Position numbers and translations under genes: made by a program. 64,000 bases of DNA from Phyto melanocephala (Eukaryota > Arthropoda > Insecta > Diptera > Rhinophoridae): NCBI GenBank assembly GCA_941918925.1, contig OW799233.1:168682235-168746234 (forward strand), given 5' to 3'. Numbering within the stretch: position 1 is the first letter of the stretch; each line of letters opens with the position of its first letter. The notes under the pieces were generated by a model that ran no database searches, had not been told where the DNA came from, and was given only the letters and a program-made list of their open reading frames with translations. Of this stretch, positions 22,038-33,670 are shown in pieces.

Positions 22038-24140
22038 TATATACGTATATAATTAATGCTGAAATGGCAAGTCAAGTCTTTGATTCCTCTAACCTCCTCC
22101 TCTTCTAACCTCGTTGGTAGCATCTAGTAGTAACTTAAACGAAAATAAAATTAAATAATCAAATAACTAAAAATTGATAATCTATTATAAGGTTATAATG
22201 GATCCCAATGTCACCTAAATCCACCACCAAATTCCTTTTAGTTCAAATAATATTTTTAACATTTCATTATTAAAATTAAATTTTTTGGTACCACCCTAGT
22301 GTACATCCTACGCACAAAACAATCGCTGTATGTATATACAAAAATGTATGTGTATGCTAACTATACCCCATGCTTATTAACTACTTAAGGACAACTTGAC
22401 ACTTTTCCATTGGCCCTATCATTAATGGTTCACTGAGAAAATAATCTTTAATCTTTTAGGGTGCGTGTGTGACTGAACATTTTATTGATAAAATTGGGTA
22501 TTTTGATAATTGAAATATAAAATGCAGTCTTATGAAACATGTGACACGTAACAATTGTGAATATCACAAGTGTAACGTTATTCATATAAAAATTTACAGA
22601 AACTTTATTAATTAAATTTTTAAATGACTGCCATATAAATGATTATATTAGGTAATAGTTGAATTCAGTCGGCACATCACGGTCGAAAAATATTGTTGTT
22701 TTTAATTAGTTTTATGGTTAATTCTAATATTAGTGAGAATTATTAATTTATTTATTTTGTCAAATTCCCTTGTATTTTGTATCTGTTTTATCCAGACAAA
22801 TTTTCCAGTACCATTGTACAAACCATTTAATTTGCTTTCTTTTCTTGACGTTTGAAATGGCACATTATTTTGCAATAAAAAGTATCACATATAGTTACGA
22901 AGGGACTAAAGTTTCTTTAAACTTAATGCTATTAACAACCATCCAGCGGTTTTAGAATTAACTGTGTTTTAACAGAAAAAATATTAAAAGTAATGATTTG
23001 TATTTCTTTTCACTAACGGTTTACATGGCCAATAATATTTTTTCGTTGTCGTTATTAATTAGCTTTTTTAAGCTTTATCGCACGCTGGCTGCATCTATAT
23101 GAGAATCGTAGTAAAAATGTAACTGCATTTATTATGTGTGCGATAAGTTAGAATGTCCGTCAATATTTTTAATATTATAAGGAATGCAGTTAAGTTTATT
23201 CATTGCTTCATAATTTGTGATATAACTACGGTTAAAAGAATTTTGAAGCGTTGGAATAAACATCCTAATTTAACAGTTGGGAAACAAAACAAGCTCAGAC
23301 AACTATTAAATAGATGACTTTAATAAGAATATGATTAACCAATACATAAACATATTTTAATATGCAGCTAAGAATAACTTCAGGAGCAGGCTTAAAAGAA
23401 ATTTTTAAACTTCGTAGGCATTTTAAGGCAGATGTCCTCTGATTTTATTTTTTAAGATTTTTCCATACCTAAGCTGTGTATATCTATGGCGTTATAAAAA
23501 TAAGGTCCCACGAAGTTTTATTTATATTTATATCCGATGACTATGTGGTTTTTATACATATTTATAATTTTTTGTTTTAAATAATATGTTATAGCTTTTA
23601 ATCCTTTAAATTATAATAAAACTCATAATGAACTCTATGAAACAGTTCCTTTGTCAAGTTAGCAGAATTAAAATGAAGTCATCTTTTTATATGCATGTAT
23701 ATGTATATATTACAACTTTATTGATTACAATTAAAAATTTGTTATATCCACGTTCCATAGTAGATAAATGCTACAAGTTGAAGTGTGAAATTAAGGTAAA
23801 CGAAAGAAGAATTATGATGAATTGAATGAGAATAATGATAAATAAAGCAACGAAAAGCCAACTACGTCTTGTGTCATAACATTATAGAAAGCGTCAATCG
23901 AGAGGGAGCGGTTAACATTATTCGTAAAAACCTCTAATTGTGTTCTAATCCAACCTCAAAAAATATGTCCATTATTTATATTCAATTCCATAACGAGAGA
24001 TGCTTTCAAAGATTTAATTCGACTTTTTTAAAACAAAAAGGTCAAAACAAATAGAATTCTAAGAACCCATAGAATAAAATAACTTTTAAACCAAATACAA
24101 ATGGAAAGTAATTAGTATTTTTGGTAATTTTAATTAAAAT
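22038..24140. other. AT-rich stretch, nothing recognised
   Basis: About 2.1 kb with no supported coding frame. Short frames at 22770-22955 and 23628-23825 have no recognisable motif. No repeat shared with the rest of the window was noticed. Confidence 0.5.
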
Positions 24141-24183
24141 GGGTACCCTTAATCCTTTTAACGAAACACTCACATAGCGTTAA
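24141..24183 (+). mobile_element. Decayed piggyBac-like right terminus
   Basis: The sequence has 'gggtaccc', then 'aacactcacatagcgttaa', close to the right end of the element at 17052-17088 (gggtaccc, cactcacataagggttaa), including the TTAA. The spacing between the motifs is larger here. It is a solitary, degenerate terminus; the rest of that element is not recognisable to the left. Confidence 0.45.
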
Positions 24184-24387
24184 AGAACAAGTACATAACC
24201 AATTTATCGTACAACCATTTCGCGGAACAGGTTCGCGGAAATTTTATAGTTTCTTTGCTTTGACTGGGAGTGAACGTTAATATAGACAATATTATACAAC
24301 ACTTTCATTAGCCAATATCAGTAATAAGTACAATAAAAAAAAGAGTTTAAACCATCCCGAAACCGCGAAGTTATAACAGTTTGCTTG

Positions 24388-24511
24388 GTTTTTCCAAAGG
24401 TGAAATATTAGTGTCCTATGTTCCTTCTAAAAATAAATCAGTTTGGTGGAACTAAGGGTGGTGTGGACAAGATGAATAAGCCCATTTGTGCAGAACACAG
24501 TGTCTGTCATA
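24388..24511 (+). pseudogene. piggyBac-like transposase C-terminal relic
   Basis: One frame reads FSKGEILVSYVPSKNKSV, and after a one-base frame change the text reads FGGTKGGVDKMNKPICAEHSV. Together these match the conserved piggyBac order 'W..kk.k.V.llss' followed by 'TKgGVD.mDkl...Y.v'. The segment between the two blocks is missing. Stops follow. It covers the part of the protein that is absent from the element at 15396-17084, but there is no evidence that they were once one copy. Confidence 0.6.
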
Positions 24512-24979
24512 TAAATGTAATCAAAATAATAAGTAAAAAATCGCTTTTATGAAATACTGAATTTCAATTAAAATTAATAAAAGTTTCAAAACTGAACACA
24601 GTTAATAATTTATTTTGAAAATTTCATAAGTACAAATTTTATCATAATTTCATTAAATTCTACAGAACTTTCAAATTTGTTCAGTGAGTCTAAATTTCAT
24701 TCAAATCAAAAAAATAATTAAAAAAGTTATTAAAGAAATAAAAGAGAAAAAGTTACTAAGGTGGGTATTGGTTAAGCGATGATTAAACTGTATTTAAACA
24801 AGTAAGAGTGCTATATTCGGCCATGCCGAATCTTATATACCCTTCACAACGTGTAGTCATGCAATAACAGTTGTTTGTATCACCATTCATCTCATATGAA
24901 ATACGTACATACATATAAAAAAAATACATATATAAAAACATCCCATTGTAAAATTAAAAATTAACGTATGTATGTTAAA

Positions 24980-25192
24980 AAAAAAATAAAAAAAAAAATT
25001 TGAAAAAAAAATTTTTTAAAAAAAATTTAAAAAAAAAAATTAAAATATAAATAATAAATATAAAACAAAAAAAAAAAATTAAAAACAAAAATTTAAAAAA
25101 AAAATAATAAATATATAAATAATATATTAAATAAAAAATAAAAAAAATAAATAAAAAAAAAATTAAAAAAAAAATAAAAAAAAAATTTTTTT
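24980..25192. repeat. A-rich low-complexity tract inside family B copy 1
   Basis: About 210 bp of almost pure A/T made of A-runs with scattered T. The counterpart at 53500-53720 in copy 2 is on the other strand. It directly abuts the 3' side of the tRNA-like block, in the position of an A-rich tail. Confidence 0.8.
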
Positions 25193-25230
25193 GGCTCAGC
25201 TGGGATTCGATCCCACGTTTACTTTAACCA
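25193..25230 (-). other. tRNA-like 3' half inside family B copy 1
   Basis: On the minus strand the block reads 'tggttaaagtaaacg', then TGGGATCGAATCCCA, then GCTGAGCCA followed by an A-run. The middle resembles a T-arm (stem around an ATCGAAT loop; the canonical loop starts TTCGA), and CTGAGCCA resembles the 3' side of an acceptor stem. No 5' acceptor strand or anticodon arm is present, so it is not a functional tRNA. It is conserved in family B copy 2 at 53461-53498. A tRNA-derived SINE tail captured by the repeat is one reading; chance resemblance is possible. Confidence 0.4.
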
Positions 25231-25647
25231 ATATACAAGTTTGTATGTATGTATGTTGTTGTTGTAATGTTGTTTTTGTGAAAAAAAAATCGAGGTAGTC
25301 GTGGGTTTTTGCTCATATCTCAGTTGTTTATGAACCGATATTTCTGATTTTCAATACCGATCTACTCCCAAATATTTATGATATTTTAATACCTCACCGG
25401 GGTCCAAGCGACTTCGGGGGGCTTCAAAAAGTTGATTTCAACATACACACGGACAGACGGTCAGACGGACAGACGGTCAGACGGACAGACTGACAGACTG
25501 ACAGACTGACAGGGCTTAATCGACTCCCCTACTCATAAGCTTTCAGAAAATAAATACTTTATGGGGTCGGAAATAAAAATTGTAGAAATTTCACACGGAA
25601 TGACAAACCTATATATACCCTTTTTCACTGTGTGAAGGGTATAAAAA

Positions 25648-28600
25648 GCACCGATTACCTTTGAATTGTACAGAATAAATGACCCAATGCTTTGGATTTC
25701 AATACTATGTATATTCAAAAAATTATATTAATGTTTTCATTTGGTTTGGGTAATTTTTCATAAAATTTCTGGCATTAAGTTAAATTATGAAATTGGGTTA
25801 CCAAAGTGTTGGAATTAATTTCTTAATCTAAGGCGCATTTTCTGGGGTATTTTTTTTAATTTTTGTAACTATGTAAGATGTGACTAGCACTGTGTATTTT
25901 TAAATTTGTATCCATACTTAAAAATTAAATTGAACGCATATCTAAATATTGTAGTATTATATTTTGGTTTAATTTTTCAATTTCCGTTTTCAAATTCGCA
26001 AACAGAATTCCAGAATAACTCTAAAAATTCCATCACAGGCTCGTCACAGACAGTATTACTTTTTATTTAATATTTTGTATTTGCATGTTTTCTTTCATTT
26101 AGTTCTATTGTAGGTATTTTTGTATTTTTATTCGTTTACACATTACACTCCTTCTGGATTATATGTACACATTCTGTACACATGTATTTGTGTAGAGATT
26201 AGACTTAAATTCAATTATTTTTTTATTTTTTTTGGAATTTTTTTTTTTGTGTTTCTTTTTTACAGTCTGTTAGCAATTTTTTGTCCTCCTGTCCGTCTTA
26301 TAAAATTATTTGCATATCAATGTAGGTATTTGTATTTTGTTTGATATGGTTTGTGTCAAACTAGCATTGAAATGAAGTGACATTGATGATGATAAAGGCT
26401 GTGTTTTCCAAAAGAAATTCTATGTTTGCTTGTCTAAATGCAAATGTATTAAATGAATGGGTTAAGTTACGTCTCACATTTTTATATTTAATTTCTATTC
26501 GTTTGATAATTTCATTAAAAAAACTTTACCGTGTTACAAACATTATGTATTCTAAAAGAGACACTGGTATATATTTTATAATATAAACATTAGAATACCA
26601 TAACATAAGACCAAAATAGTTGCTGCAATACCTAAAACAAATTTTGCAACTATATACACGAAACAAACAAAGAAATCTACAAATAATTTTAAATTTCTGA
26701 AATGCCTAAAAAATTTTAAAGTTAGATGAATATGTTTTGAGCATGCTTCTTTTATTTTTAATAAGAACAGTAAGTTTTGTTTTTTATTTTTTTGTTATTT
26801 TTATTTTATATATTATAGAGAAACCCATTACACAAACGGAAAAAGTCTTAAGTAGATTTTCAATAAAGTATAAACCAACTACAAAAGTCTTGTCAAATGC
26901 TTGACAAAATGACAACTTGACAAATGACAGGCGGCACAACGAACAGATACAACAACATTAACAAAAAAAAAGATGCATGAAAACACAAACGACGTAGAAA
27001 ATGAGTTTGAAAAATTTTATACTCAACCGTTTAGATATTTTTTTACTTTTTCTTCCTGCTTATTTTAGCAGTTTCTTATTTTTTAATAATATCTACTGTT
27101 TGCAATTAATACACTCAGAAGTTTTGTTTAATAATTCCATTATCTTTATTTAGAAAACTTTTTGAAAAAATAAAAAAATGAAGACCTCATTATGAGGTAT
27201 TTAATTTACGTTTTGTAGTGAATTTGTTTTTGTTACTGTTTGGGATTGAATTATTTGAAATATGTCATCCTATTGATCAGCCATTTTGTTTTTAAAGGGC
27301 TTATTGGATGTCAGCAAGTCGTTTCAATTAAACGACTGCGTATTTTATATCAAAAGCAAATTTTTAAGAAGACTAAGTACTAAGTAGCTTCGTAATTTGT
27401 ATTTGAGTTTTGAGCCTTTTTAATATCCTTCAACTTTGCTAACATGTGAAATACAGTTTGGCCTTTCTCTTTGTAATTTCTTCAATATTTATTTCAAACA
27501 TCTTAAATTTAATATTTTATGGAAGCTTAAGAAGATCAAATTCTATTTAACGAAGTCCCTCTGTCCCACTATCTGCGTGTTAGTTAAAATCGAATTTTAG
27601 AAGCTTCCACACGTTGCTAGGCAATCCATGTATTATTAGTATTTTAAAAATACTCCAGAATGAATTTCCATTGAAAAACAGCGTAATTGCTTTACGCACT
27701 TAAAATCCTTTTTTCCCTTACCACAAAAATTTAAATTCTTACCCCTCGGATATTTTTTGGACATGCTTATTACTATTTTAAATATGAAATACCTCTGGGG
27801 TATTTAGTAAAATATTTTGGAAAAATCTGTCGCTAATTGGCAAGGTTACAGGCAAAAAAATATATGAAATTTTTTTAAATATCAATGTCTTTAAACTTTA
27901 AGTTAAATTTTGGACACGCTACATGCAAAGAAAAACCATGGTTACAACATGATCATGACGCACACATTATTTCCATAAAAATATTTGAAATTATGTAATG
28001 GCCATTCTAATTAAATTTTATCATAATTTCTGTCACTGTAATTAATTCTTTGTTTAAATTTAATATTAAATGTTTATTTTCTTTTTAATTCAAGCTCAAC
28101 GAAAAGCAAAAATTTTTAAGGTTTATTTTTCATGAAACGCATATCATCTATATATGAAAGATTTCAGAATTAAAATATTTCGTCCTTTAATTAAAAAAAT
28201 AGAGTTTTTGTACTTGTCTCATCTTTAAAGAAAATAATTTTTTAGTTTTGGTATTTAAAGTTCTAGTCAATAATCGGAAGAAATAAAACAGTTTTTATAA
28301 AAAAAACTCATCTAAGACGATTGTTTTTCAAAACTTTTTTTACTCTAAGTTTAATATACTTTTGACCCACTTGTTTAACATGCATACAACCGTGTTTTAT
28401 ATGTAAAAATATAATAAAGGGTCTTTTAATAGGAAGTATAATTTCAGTTAGTAAAAAACGATTATTTTCAAACGAATTTACGAATTTACCAGTCACGAGT
28501 GAGCAGTATATAGACTTGCTACCTATATTTTTCGTACGTCAATTGAAAGGTAGTACTATTGCAAACATGTGGCTTGCCATATGACACACAGCGCTCAATA

Positions 28601-29438
28601 CAATAAATTTATTTAAAAGCCTGTTTTATAGAAGAAGAACAAACTGCAAAACTAATACCAAAACTTACTTAAATCAATTGTTATCATTTCGATGTTAGAA
28701 AGTATGGTTTAAAAAATTCTGATGACAAAAATACTATGATGTCTGCGCACACATTTACAATTGCAAATAACGATTAAATAGTAGATGAAAAAACAGTATG
28801 ATTAAAAAGCAATCAAACAATGATATTTCTTAATCATAATTTGTTTTCAATTGTTCTTCTTGCCGAATATATTTTATTATTATTCGACACGTCAAAAGTT
28901 CTGAAAAAATCTTGATAAAATTTCAAGCATTTTAGATATGAAAAAAATTACTAAATGTAAAAAAATATCGGTAAAAAATTGTGCTTAAAAGAATAAGTAC
29001 AATCAATATTACAAATAGGATAAAACAATAATTTACTATATGAAGGCTGAAAAAATATTCACTTCATTTATACATGATAAATAATAATTTCGAGCCGTAA
29101 TCTTCAAAATTCTTATTGAGACAAACTAAGCTCAGTTTGGAACTAAGAAAAATATTTTTTTTTAGCTTTCAGACAATCGATAGGGCCAATATGGGCATCA
29201 GATGAAAAACTCAAATAGCAAATTTTAAAAAAGATAATTTAAATTAATGATGGCCACCACAAACAGTGCATATATATTGGATAAAGTCTAGTTATTTAAA
29301 ATCTACTCTTTTCAATACTGTAATACAAGGATACAATGATAAATATGTGTTTGTAACCCCATTAACATGGGCACCAAATGAAAGCACGTGAGTGTCAATA
29401 TTTAGTTCACTATTTATGTAACGGTTTCTACTGATATA
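25648..29438. other. AT-rich stretch, no supported gene
   Basis: About 3.8 kb. No frame has recognisable motifs. A less AT-rich, CAA-rich patch at 26900-27000 ('gcggcacaacgaacagatac') looks UTR-like, but no splice or coding context supports it. The segment 28680-28870 belongs to the diverged repeat also seen at 11640-11770. Confidence 0.4.
28680..28870 (+). repeat. Diverged dispersed repeat (partner of 11640-11770)
   Basis: Ordered shared motifs: 'tgatgacaaaaatactatga' (11660s: tgacgacaaaaatagtatga), 'aagcaatcaaacaatga' (11720s: aagcaatcatgctatga) and 'aataatttgttt' followed by 'caactgttctt' in one copy, 'cataatttgttttcaattgttctt' in the other. No terminal repeats were identified. Confidence 0.45.
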
Positions 29439-30346
29439 CCGGGTGTTTTTTTTACAGGTTTGTTTTTCGAATAGAGATAAAACTGGCATTTTGTGGTCAA
29501 ATCTGGCGACTCTAATGTCATTTATGTTCAGTTTGGTTTGTCATTTCATCATGAACAGGTTGACAAAAGAACAACGCTTGAAAATCGTGCAAATTTATTT
29601 CGAAAATAACGGTTCAGTTCGCGAAGTTTACCGCAAGCTCCGTCCATTTTATGGTCGACATAATCGTCCATCAGAGCAATTAATTCGGTTAACCATGGAT
29701 CGTTCTACGTTTACTTTATGTGATAATACGCATCCGCGGAGACGTCGAACAGTGCGCACCGAAGAAACAATTGTCGCTGTAGAGCAAAGTGTTGAAGAGG
29801 ACCCGAATGAATCGATTCGCCACCGTGCAATGCAATTGGAGCTTTGTCCATCAACTTTATGGAAGATTTTGCGCAAAGATCTTGGCTTGCGACCTTACAA
29901 GATCCAGCTTGTGCAAGAATTAAAGCGCTACATGCCACACAGCGCACGCCACAATCGATTTATTGAAGGAAACATTCGATGAGCGCATAATTTCGCGGAA
30001 TGGACCTGTCAATTGGCCACCAAGATCGTGTGATTTGACACCATTGGATTATTTTCTTTGGGGATATGTGAAGTCGCTCGTCTACGCCAACAAACCAGAA
30101 ACGTTAGGGGAATTGGAAGCCAACATTCGTGGCGTTATTGCCGAGATACGGCCCCATATGCTCGAAAAAGTGGTTAAAAATTGGACCTGTAGAATTGGCT
30201 TTATTCGAACCAGCCGCGGCGGCCACATGCCTGAAATCATATTTAAACATTAATGGCATAAAATTATCCTTCCAATAATGCCAAATTGATGGTCATTAAA
30301 ACGATTTTCTTGTGTTTTATTTCAATTCGAAGTTCTATACACCCGT
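29439..30346 (+). mobile_element. Internally deleted mariner element
   Basis: A 908-bp element flanked by TA (29437-29438, 30347-30348). The left end is CCGGGTGTTTTTTTTACAGG; the right end, reversed, is AACGGGTGTATAGAACTTCG. The right terminus matches the foldback element at 21117-22037 (AAGGGTG, then TAGAACTT) but lacks about 15 bp between these blocks, so the two belong to related families. The element keeps the transposase start and end but has lost the middle. Confidence 0.85.
29551..30253 (+). pseudogene. Mariner transposase with deleted catalytic core
   Basis: The start is the ATG of MNRLTKEQRLKIVQIYF. The N-terminal helix-turn-helix is intact (EQRLKIVQIYFENNGSV, then LRPFYGRHNRPSE), followed by a second helix-turn-helix-like segment (QLELCPSTLWKILRKDLGL) up to SARHNRF. 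There the frame ends at 29982. The 3' part resumes one frame over at 29963: ETFDERIISRNGPVNWPPRS, CDLTPLDYFLWGYVKSLVYA and the C-terminus RGGHMPEIIFKH. The segment with the first two catalytic aspartates (FSDEAHF and QQDGATCHTA in relatives) is gone, roughly 130-150 codons by comparison with 21223-21918. It could encode at most a DNA-binding fragment of about 144 residues. Confidence 0.85.
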
Positions 30347-32126
30347 TATATTAAACTGCATACAACGTAGCAACATAATTTGGAAGTAGTGGTTGCTTAA
30401 GAGTTTAGTGTCGATTTTAAATCGTTCTCAGTACGACGAATATTGTAGTCCAATAATAAATAATGTCATTCATTAATGTAATTTGAATATCTTGAAGTTA
30501 ACGTTTATATACACTGGTTTTGACATAAAAATTTCATAATTTTTAAAGGCCGTTAAATGGTGTATCACACTGGAATTCAACGACATCCTATTGTACGCAA
30601 AATGACACATAAAACGTTAATAGGCAGAAAAATGCATCTGTGAGATCACGTCACAAATTTTTTCTTTGACTGTATATTTTTGTTAAACGCTACTCTGTTC
30701 TACTGTATTGGTCTATCATTTATTTTTTGTGTAATTTGTTGCAAAAACTACACAACCAACAACAAACAACTGATAGAGGCAACAAAAAAAAAATCAACGA
30801 AAAAAAATTAAAAAATCGAAGTAAAACTTTTTTTATTATAAAAAGAAAAACGCAGAGAAATGACAAAAAATAAAACAAAATAAAAGTAAAAGAAAAAGAA
30901 AACAACAAACTACAACAATGACATTAACAAAAAACTAAAGTTTTCATAATACAAAGTGCATCACCATACAAGCAACTAACACATAAACACACACACACAC
31001 ACAGCAGGATACTTACACAGATAGTTTGTTGTTAAATATCCGCTTCCGTTCGTGATGAAAGATGGCTTCACGTTTTTGTTTTGTATTTCTTATTGTCTCA
31101 TTTTTATTTTATTGTTTGTGAAAGGTGTAACCTGTTAGTTTTAGAAAGGGGAAATAAATGCCCATGCACAGGTGTATTATTTTTAGGAAATTTTGACAAT
31201 AATTCAATAAGCTTATGATTGAAAATTTCGTACGGTTTTAAACCAAATAATTATAAATTATTTTTCCATTGCGAAGGTCGTATAATATTCTCCGTAACAA
31301 TATTTAGTTTTCAAAAACAAGTAATAGTCACTTTTATTTCGTTTGAATTTTATCATGTAATTTGTACTTTTTATAAAAACTTCGATATGGATGTCATGAT
31401 AAAAAAGCAGATTTACAAGATTATTATAAGTAAGTGTTATAAATGATGTTTTCGTAAGAATAGCACTATATACAAGAGCATTTAAAATTTAAATTTTTCA
31501 TTAAATGTTGTGTGAAACAGCAGTCTGATTACAAATCTATCAAACTTAGATAACGTTTAACCCTGCTATAACATTAATGTCATTTGGTCAAAAGTACTTC
31601 TTATTATAACAATAAGACTTAAACAGTATTAAATATTGTTTCTAAAATTCAGTAACCTAATTTTTTGAACAACATTGTTTTATAGTTTTAGGTATTTTAC
31701 ATAAGGTTGGGCAAATAAAAAAAATAAATAAAAATTTACAATTTGATCCAGTATATATTTTTTTACTTGAAAGAAATTATAATATAGAGTTCTTTAAGCC
31801 AATTAATAAAAATATTTTTTCATAATTTTTTCCTTTACGTGATGAAAAATATATTAATTTGTTAAGGATGATGCTTTTATTTAAGTCAATAACTGTGTTA
31901 AGAACAGTCATTGTTACAACATACTCTATGCGCCTCAATTTAATAAAGTGATATGAGTTTATTTCCGACCGATATATAAATTTTATATTCGGCAATTTTT
32001 TACAGAAAATTAAAATGAACATGTCGATATGCTTCTGTAAGAAAAAGTTCAGCAATATATGCTGACAATGTGTCCTCCTCAAAGTTTTTCTTGTTTCACT
32101 AAATTATTTCCATTTTCAGTTATCAT
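30347..32126. other. AT-rich stretch with CAA-rich patch and short (AC)n
   Basis: About 1.8 kb. From 30725 to 31020 the plus strand is rich in CAA and ACAA and ends in a short AC microsatellite, which looks like untranslated or regulatory sequence. No coding frame is supported. The first half of the diverged repeat of 11400-11570 recurs at about 31255-31400. Confidence 0.4.
30987..31003 (+). repeat. (AC)n microsatellite
   Basis: Short uninterrupted AC dinucleotide run next to 'agcaggatacttacacag'. Confidence 0.8.
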
Positions 32127-32219
32127 TTTTATACCCGCCACCAAAAAAATGGTGGGGGTATTTTGTCATTCCGTTTGTAAAACATCGAAATATCCATTTT
32201 AGACCCCATAAAGTATATA

Positions 32220-32913
32220 CAGGGTGGACCAAAAGTCACGCCTGCGTGTAAAAATTGAATAACTTTTTTGTTTATTAATATTTTTTATTTTTTTTTTTTC
32301 AGATTTCATTCATCGATTCGTGTTACACCACCATGCAAAATTTAACGACTGAGCAACGAACGAAAGTGGTAGAATTTTACTTTTCCAATGGGCGCTCAAT
32401 TTTACTGGTAATACAGTAACGGTGAATGGGGACAGATATCGCGCTATGCTTAATAATTTTGTACGCCCTGAGGCAGCCAACAAGTGGTTTCAGCAGGATG
32501 GAGCAACAGCACACACGGCCCGTGCCACAATGACGCTTTTAAATGAAATTTTTGACGACCGAATTATCTCGAAAAAGTCAGAATTTAATTGGCCAGCACG
32601 TTCACCGGATTTAACTGCCCCTGATTATTTTCTAACTCAACCTCAAACTATAGAGCAGCTAAAGAACAACATTGAAGCTGAGATCAGGGCAATAGAGCCT
32701 AAAACCTTGCGTGCAGTTATGCAAAACGCCTGTTTAAGAGCCCAATTGAGAATCGATGAAAATGGTGGTCATCTCTCTGACATTATTTTTCATAATTAAA
32801 ATTTAGGTCATACAAAGATAATATTGTAATTAAAAAAAAATTTAATAAAAAATAATAATAAACAAAAAAGTTATTCAATTTTTACACGCAGGCGCGACTT
32901 TTGGTCCACTCTG
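32220..32913 (+). mobile_element. Deleted mariner element nested in family A copy 4
   Basis: A 694-bp element bounded by TA (32218-32219, 32914-32915), which splits the family A sequence 'aagtatatatattctgaa'. The inverted termini are long and nearly identical: CAGGGTGGACCAAAAGTCAC at the left, its reverse at the right with two differences. The similarity continues through 'gcgtgtaaaaattgaataac' for about 60 bp. The fresh-looking ends and clean insertion suggest it is one of the younger events in the window. Confidence 0.9.
32333..32799 (+). pseudogene. Mariner transposase with two internal deletions
   Basis: The ATG starts MQNLTTEQRTKVVEFYFSNG (helix-turn-helix start). After GRSI the sequence jumps to NTVTVNGDRYRAMLNNFV. 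The second catalytic motif WFQQDGATAHTA and the third SPDLTAPDYFL follow, with the same 36/41-residue spacing as in 21223-21918. After DYFL a second short deletion removes the WGYLKSKVY-type segment and the frame continues TQPQTIEQLKNNIEAEI to the C-terminus NGGHLSDIIFHN. The first catalytic aspartate and most of the N-terminal domain are missing. The 3' part (32422-32799) is open; the 5' stub is in another frame. Non-functional. Confidence 0.85.
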
Positions 32914-33127
32914 TATATTCTGAATCAGGGTTTTATTTGATGACGATCTAGCTATGTCCGTCCGTCTGTCCGTCTGTTGAAAACACGATAGAGGTCGCAC
33001 CGAAAAAGCTAGGGGGCTCAAATTTTGCCAGAATCTTTCTTATAGACAAGGTTTTGAAAATGGGCTAAATCGGAATATTAGGAAGAGAGTTATAGCTCGT
33101 AAAGCAAGAGTAGGTCGAAAAAACATT

Positions 33128-33410
33128 TTTATAAAAATATATTAGTCATATATATTAGCATTTATTCATTGCAGACGGCATCATCTGTTGAAGGCGCCAC
33201 TAAATTTTGCAAAAAATGAGGATGATTGATGTCTTTGCTAAATATCACGTAGAACACTAGTGGACTCTAGTAATATTTTTGCTAACAAACTCTTTTATAT
33301 TTTGGACAAACTACAAAGAAATTTTAAAGGGGTTTGTGAAAACGAAAATGACCGAGGTTGTTTCCAAAAATTAACTAGACTAATGATTTGTGCCCAACTT
33401 TACATATAGG
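33128..33410 (-). repeat. Nested block Y in family A copy 4
   Basis: The reverse complement contains 'agttgggcacaaatcat', 'caacctcggtcattttcg' and 'ttttcacaaacccc', matching 1246-1370, and ends in 'aatgaataaatgc' as there. The middle portion is diverged. Confidence 0.55.
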
Positions 33411-33459
33411 TGTAACCACAATCTTAAGGGTCTTATGATTTAAAAATATTTAAAAATAA

Positions 33460-33670
33460 ATATGCCACAGGGTGATTCAAAATAGACATTCTCCGCCTTT
33501 TGCTAAAATGGGAAATTTATTAGTAAGATTTTGATTTTTAAACTTCTATAACATTTTGCTTTTTAAAGATTTTCAAACGAAATAGGTTTTGTATAATTTT
33601 AAAATTTGTTAGCCATTAGTACATAAAAAAAATAAATTTATAATGTTTAGAAATAATTTATTAATAGAGG
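33460..33670 (+). repeat. Nested element X in family A copy 4
   Basis: Contains 'gccacagggtgattcaaaa', 'gggaaatttattagtaagat' and 'tgttagccattagtac', as in 14081-14240. It is truncated at the right compared with the other two copies. Confidence 0.6.

Larger units (their letters stand above)
24798..25647 (+). repeat. Family B dispersed repeat, copy 1
   Basis: Starts 'acaagtaagagtgctat', with the perfect hairpin ATTCGGC-cat-GCCGAAT, then 'cttatatacccttcacaac'. It ends in a GTCA/GACA/GACG microsatellite (25448-25512), 'actttatggggtcgga', 'cggaatgacaaacctatata' and 'gtgtgaagggtataaaaa'. The overall plan is the same as family A (hairpin, GTCY array, 'tttatggggtc' block, gggtataaaa terminus), but the interior differs: a ~220-bp A/T homopolymer-rich tract and a tRNA-like block. 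Probably a sister DINE-1/mini-me-like family. Confidence 0.8.

Noticed and set aside
25441..25513. Regularly spaced repeats at the GTCA/GACA array considered as a CRISPR-like array
   Set aside because: It is a simple GTCY-type microsatellite within family B with no spacers, in a eukaryotic context.
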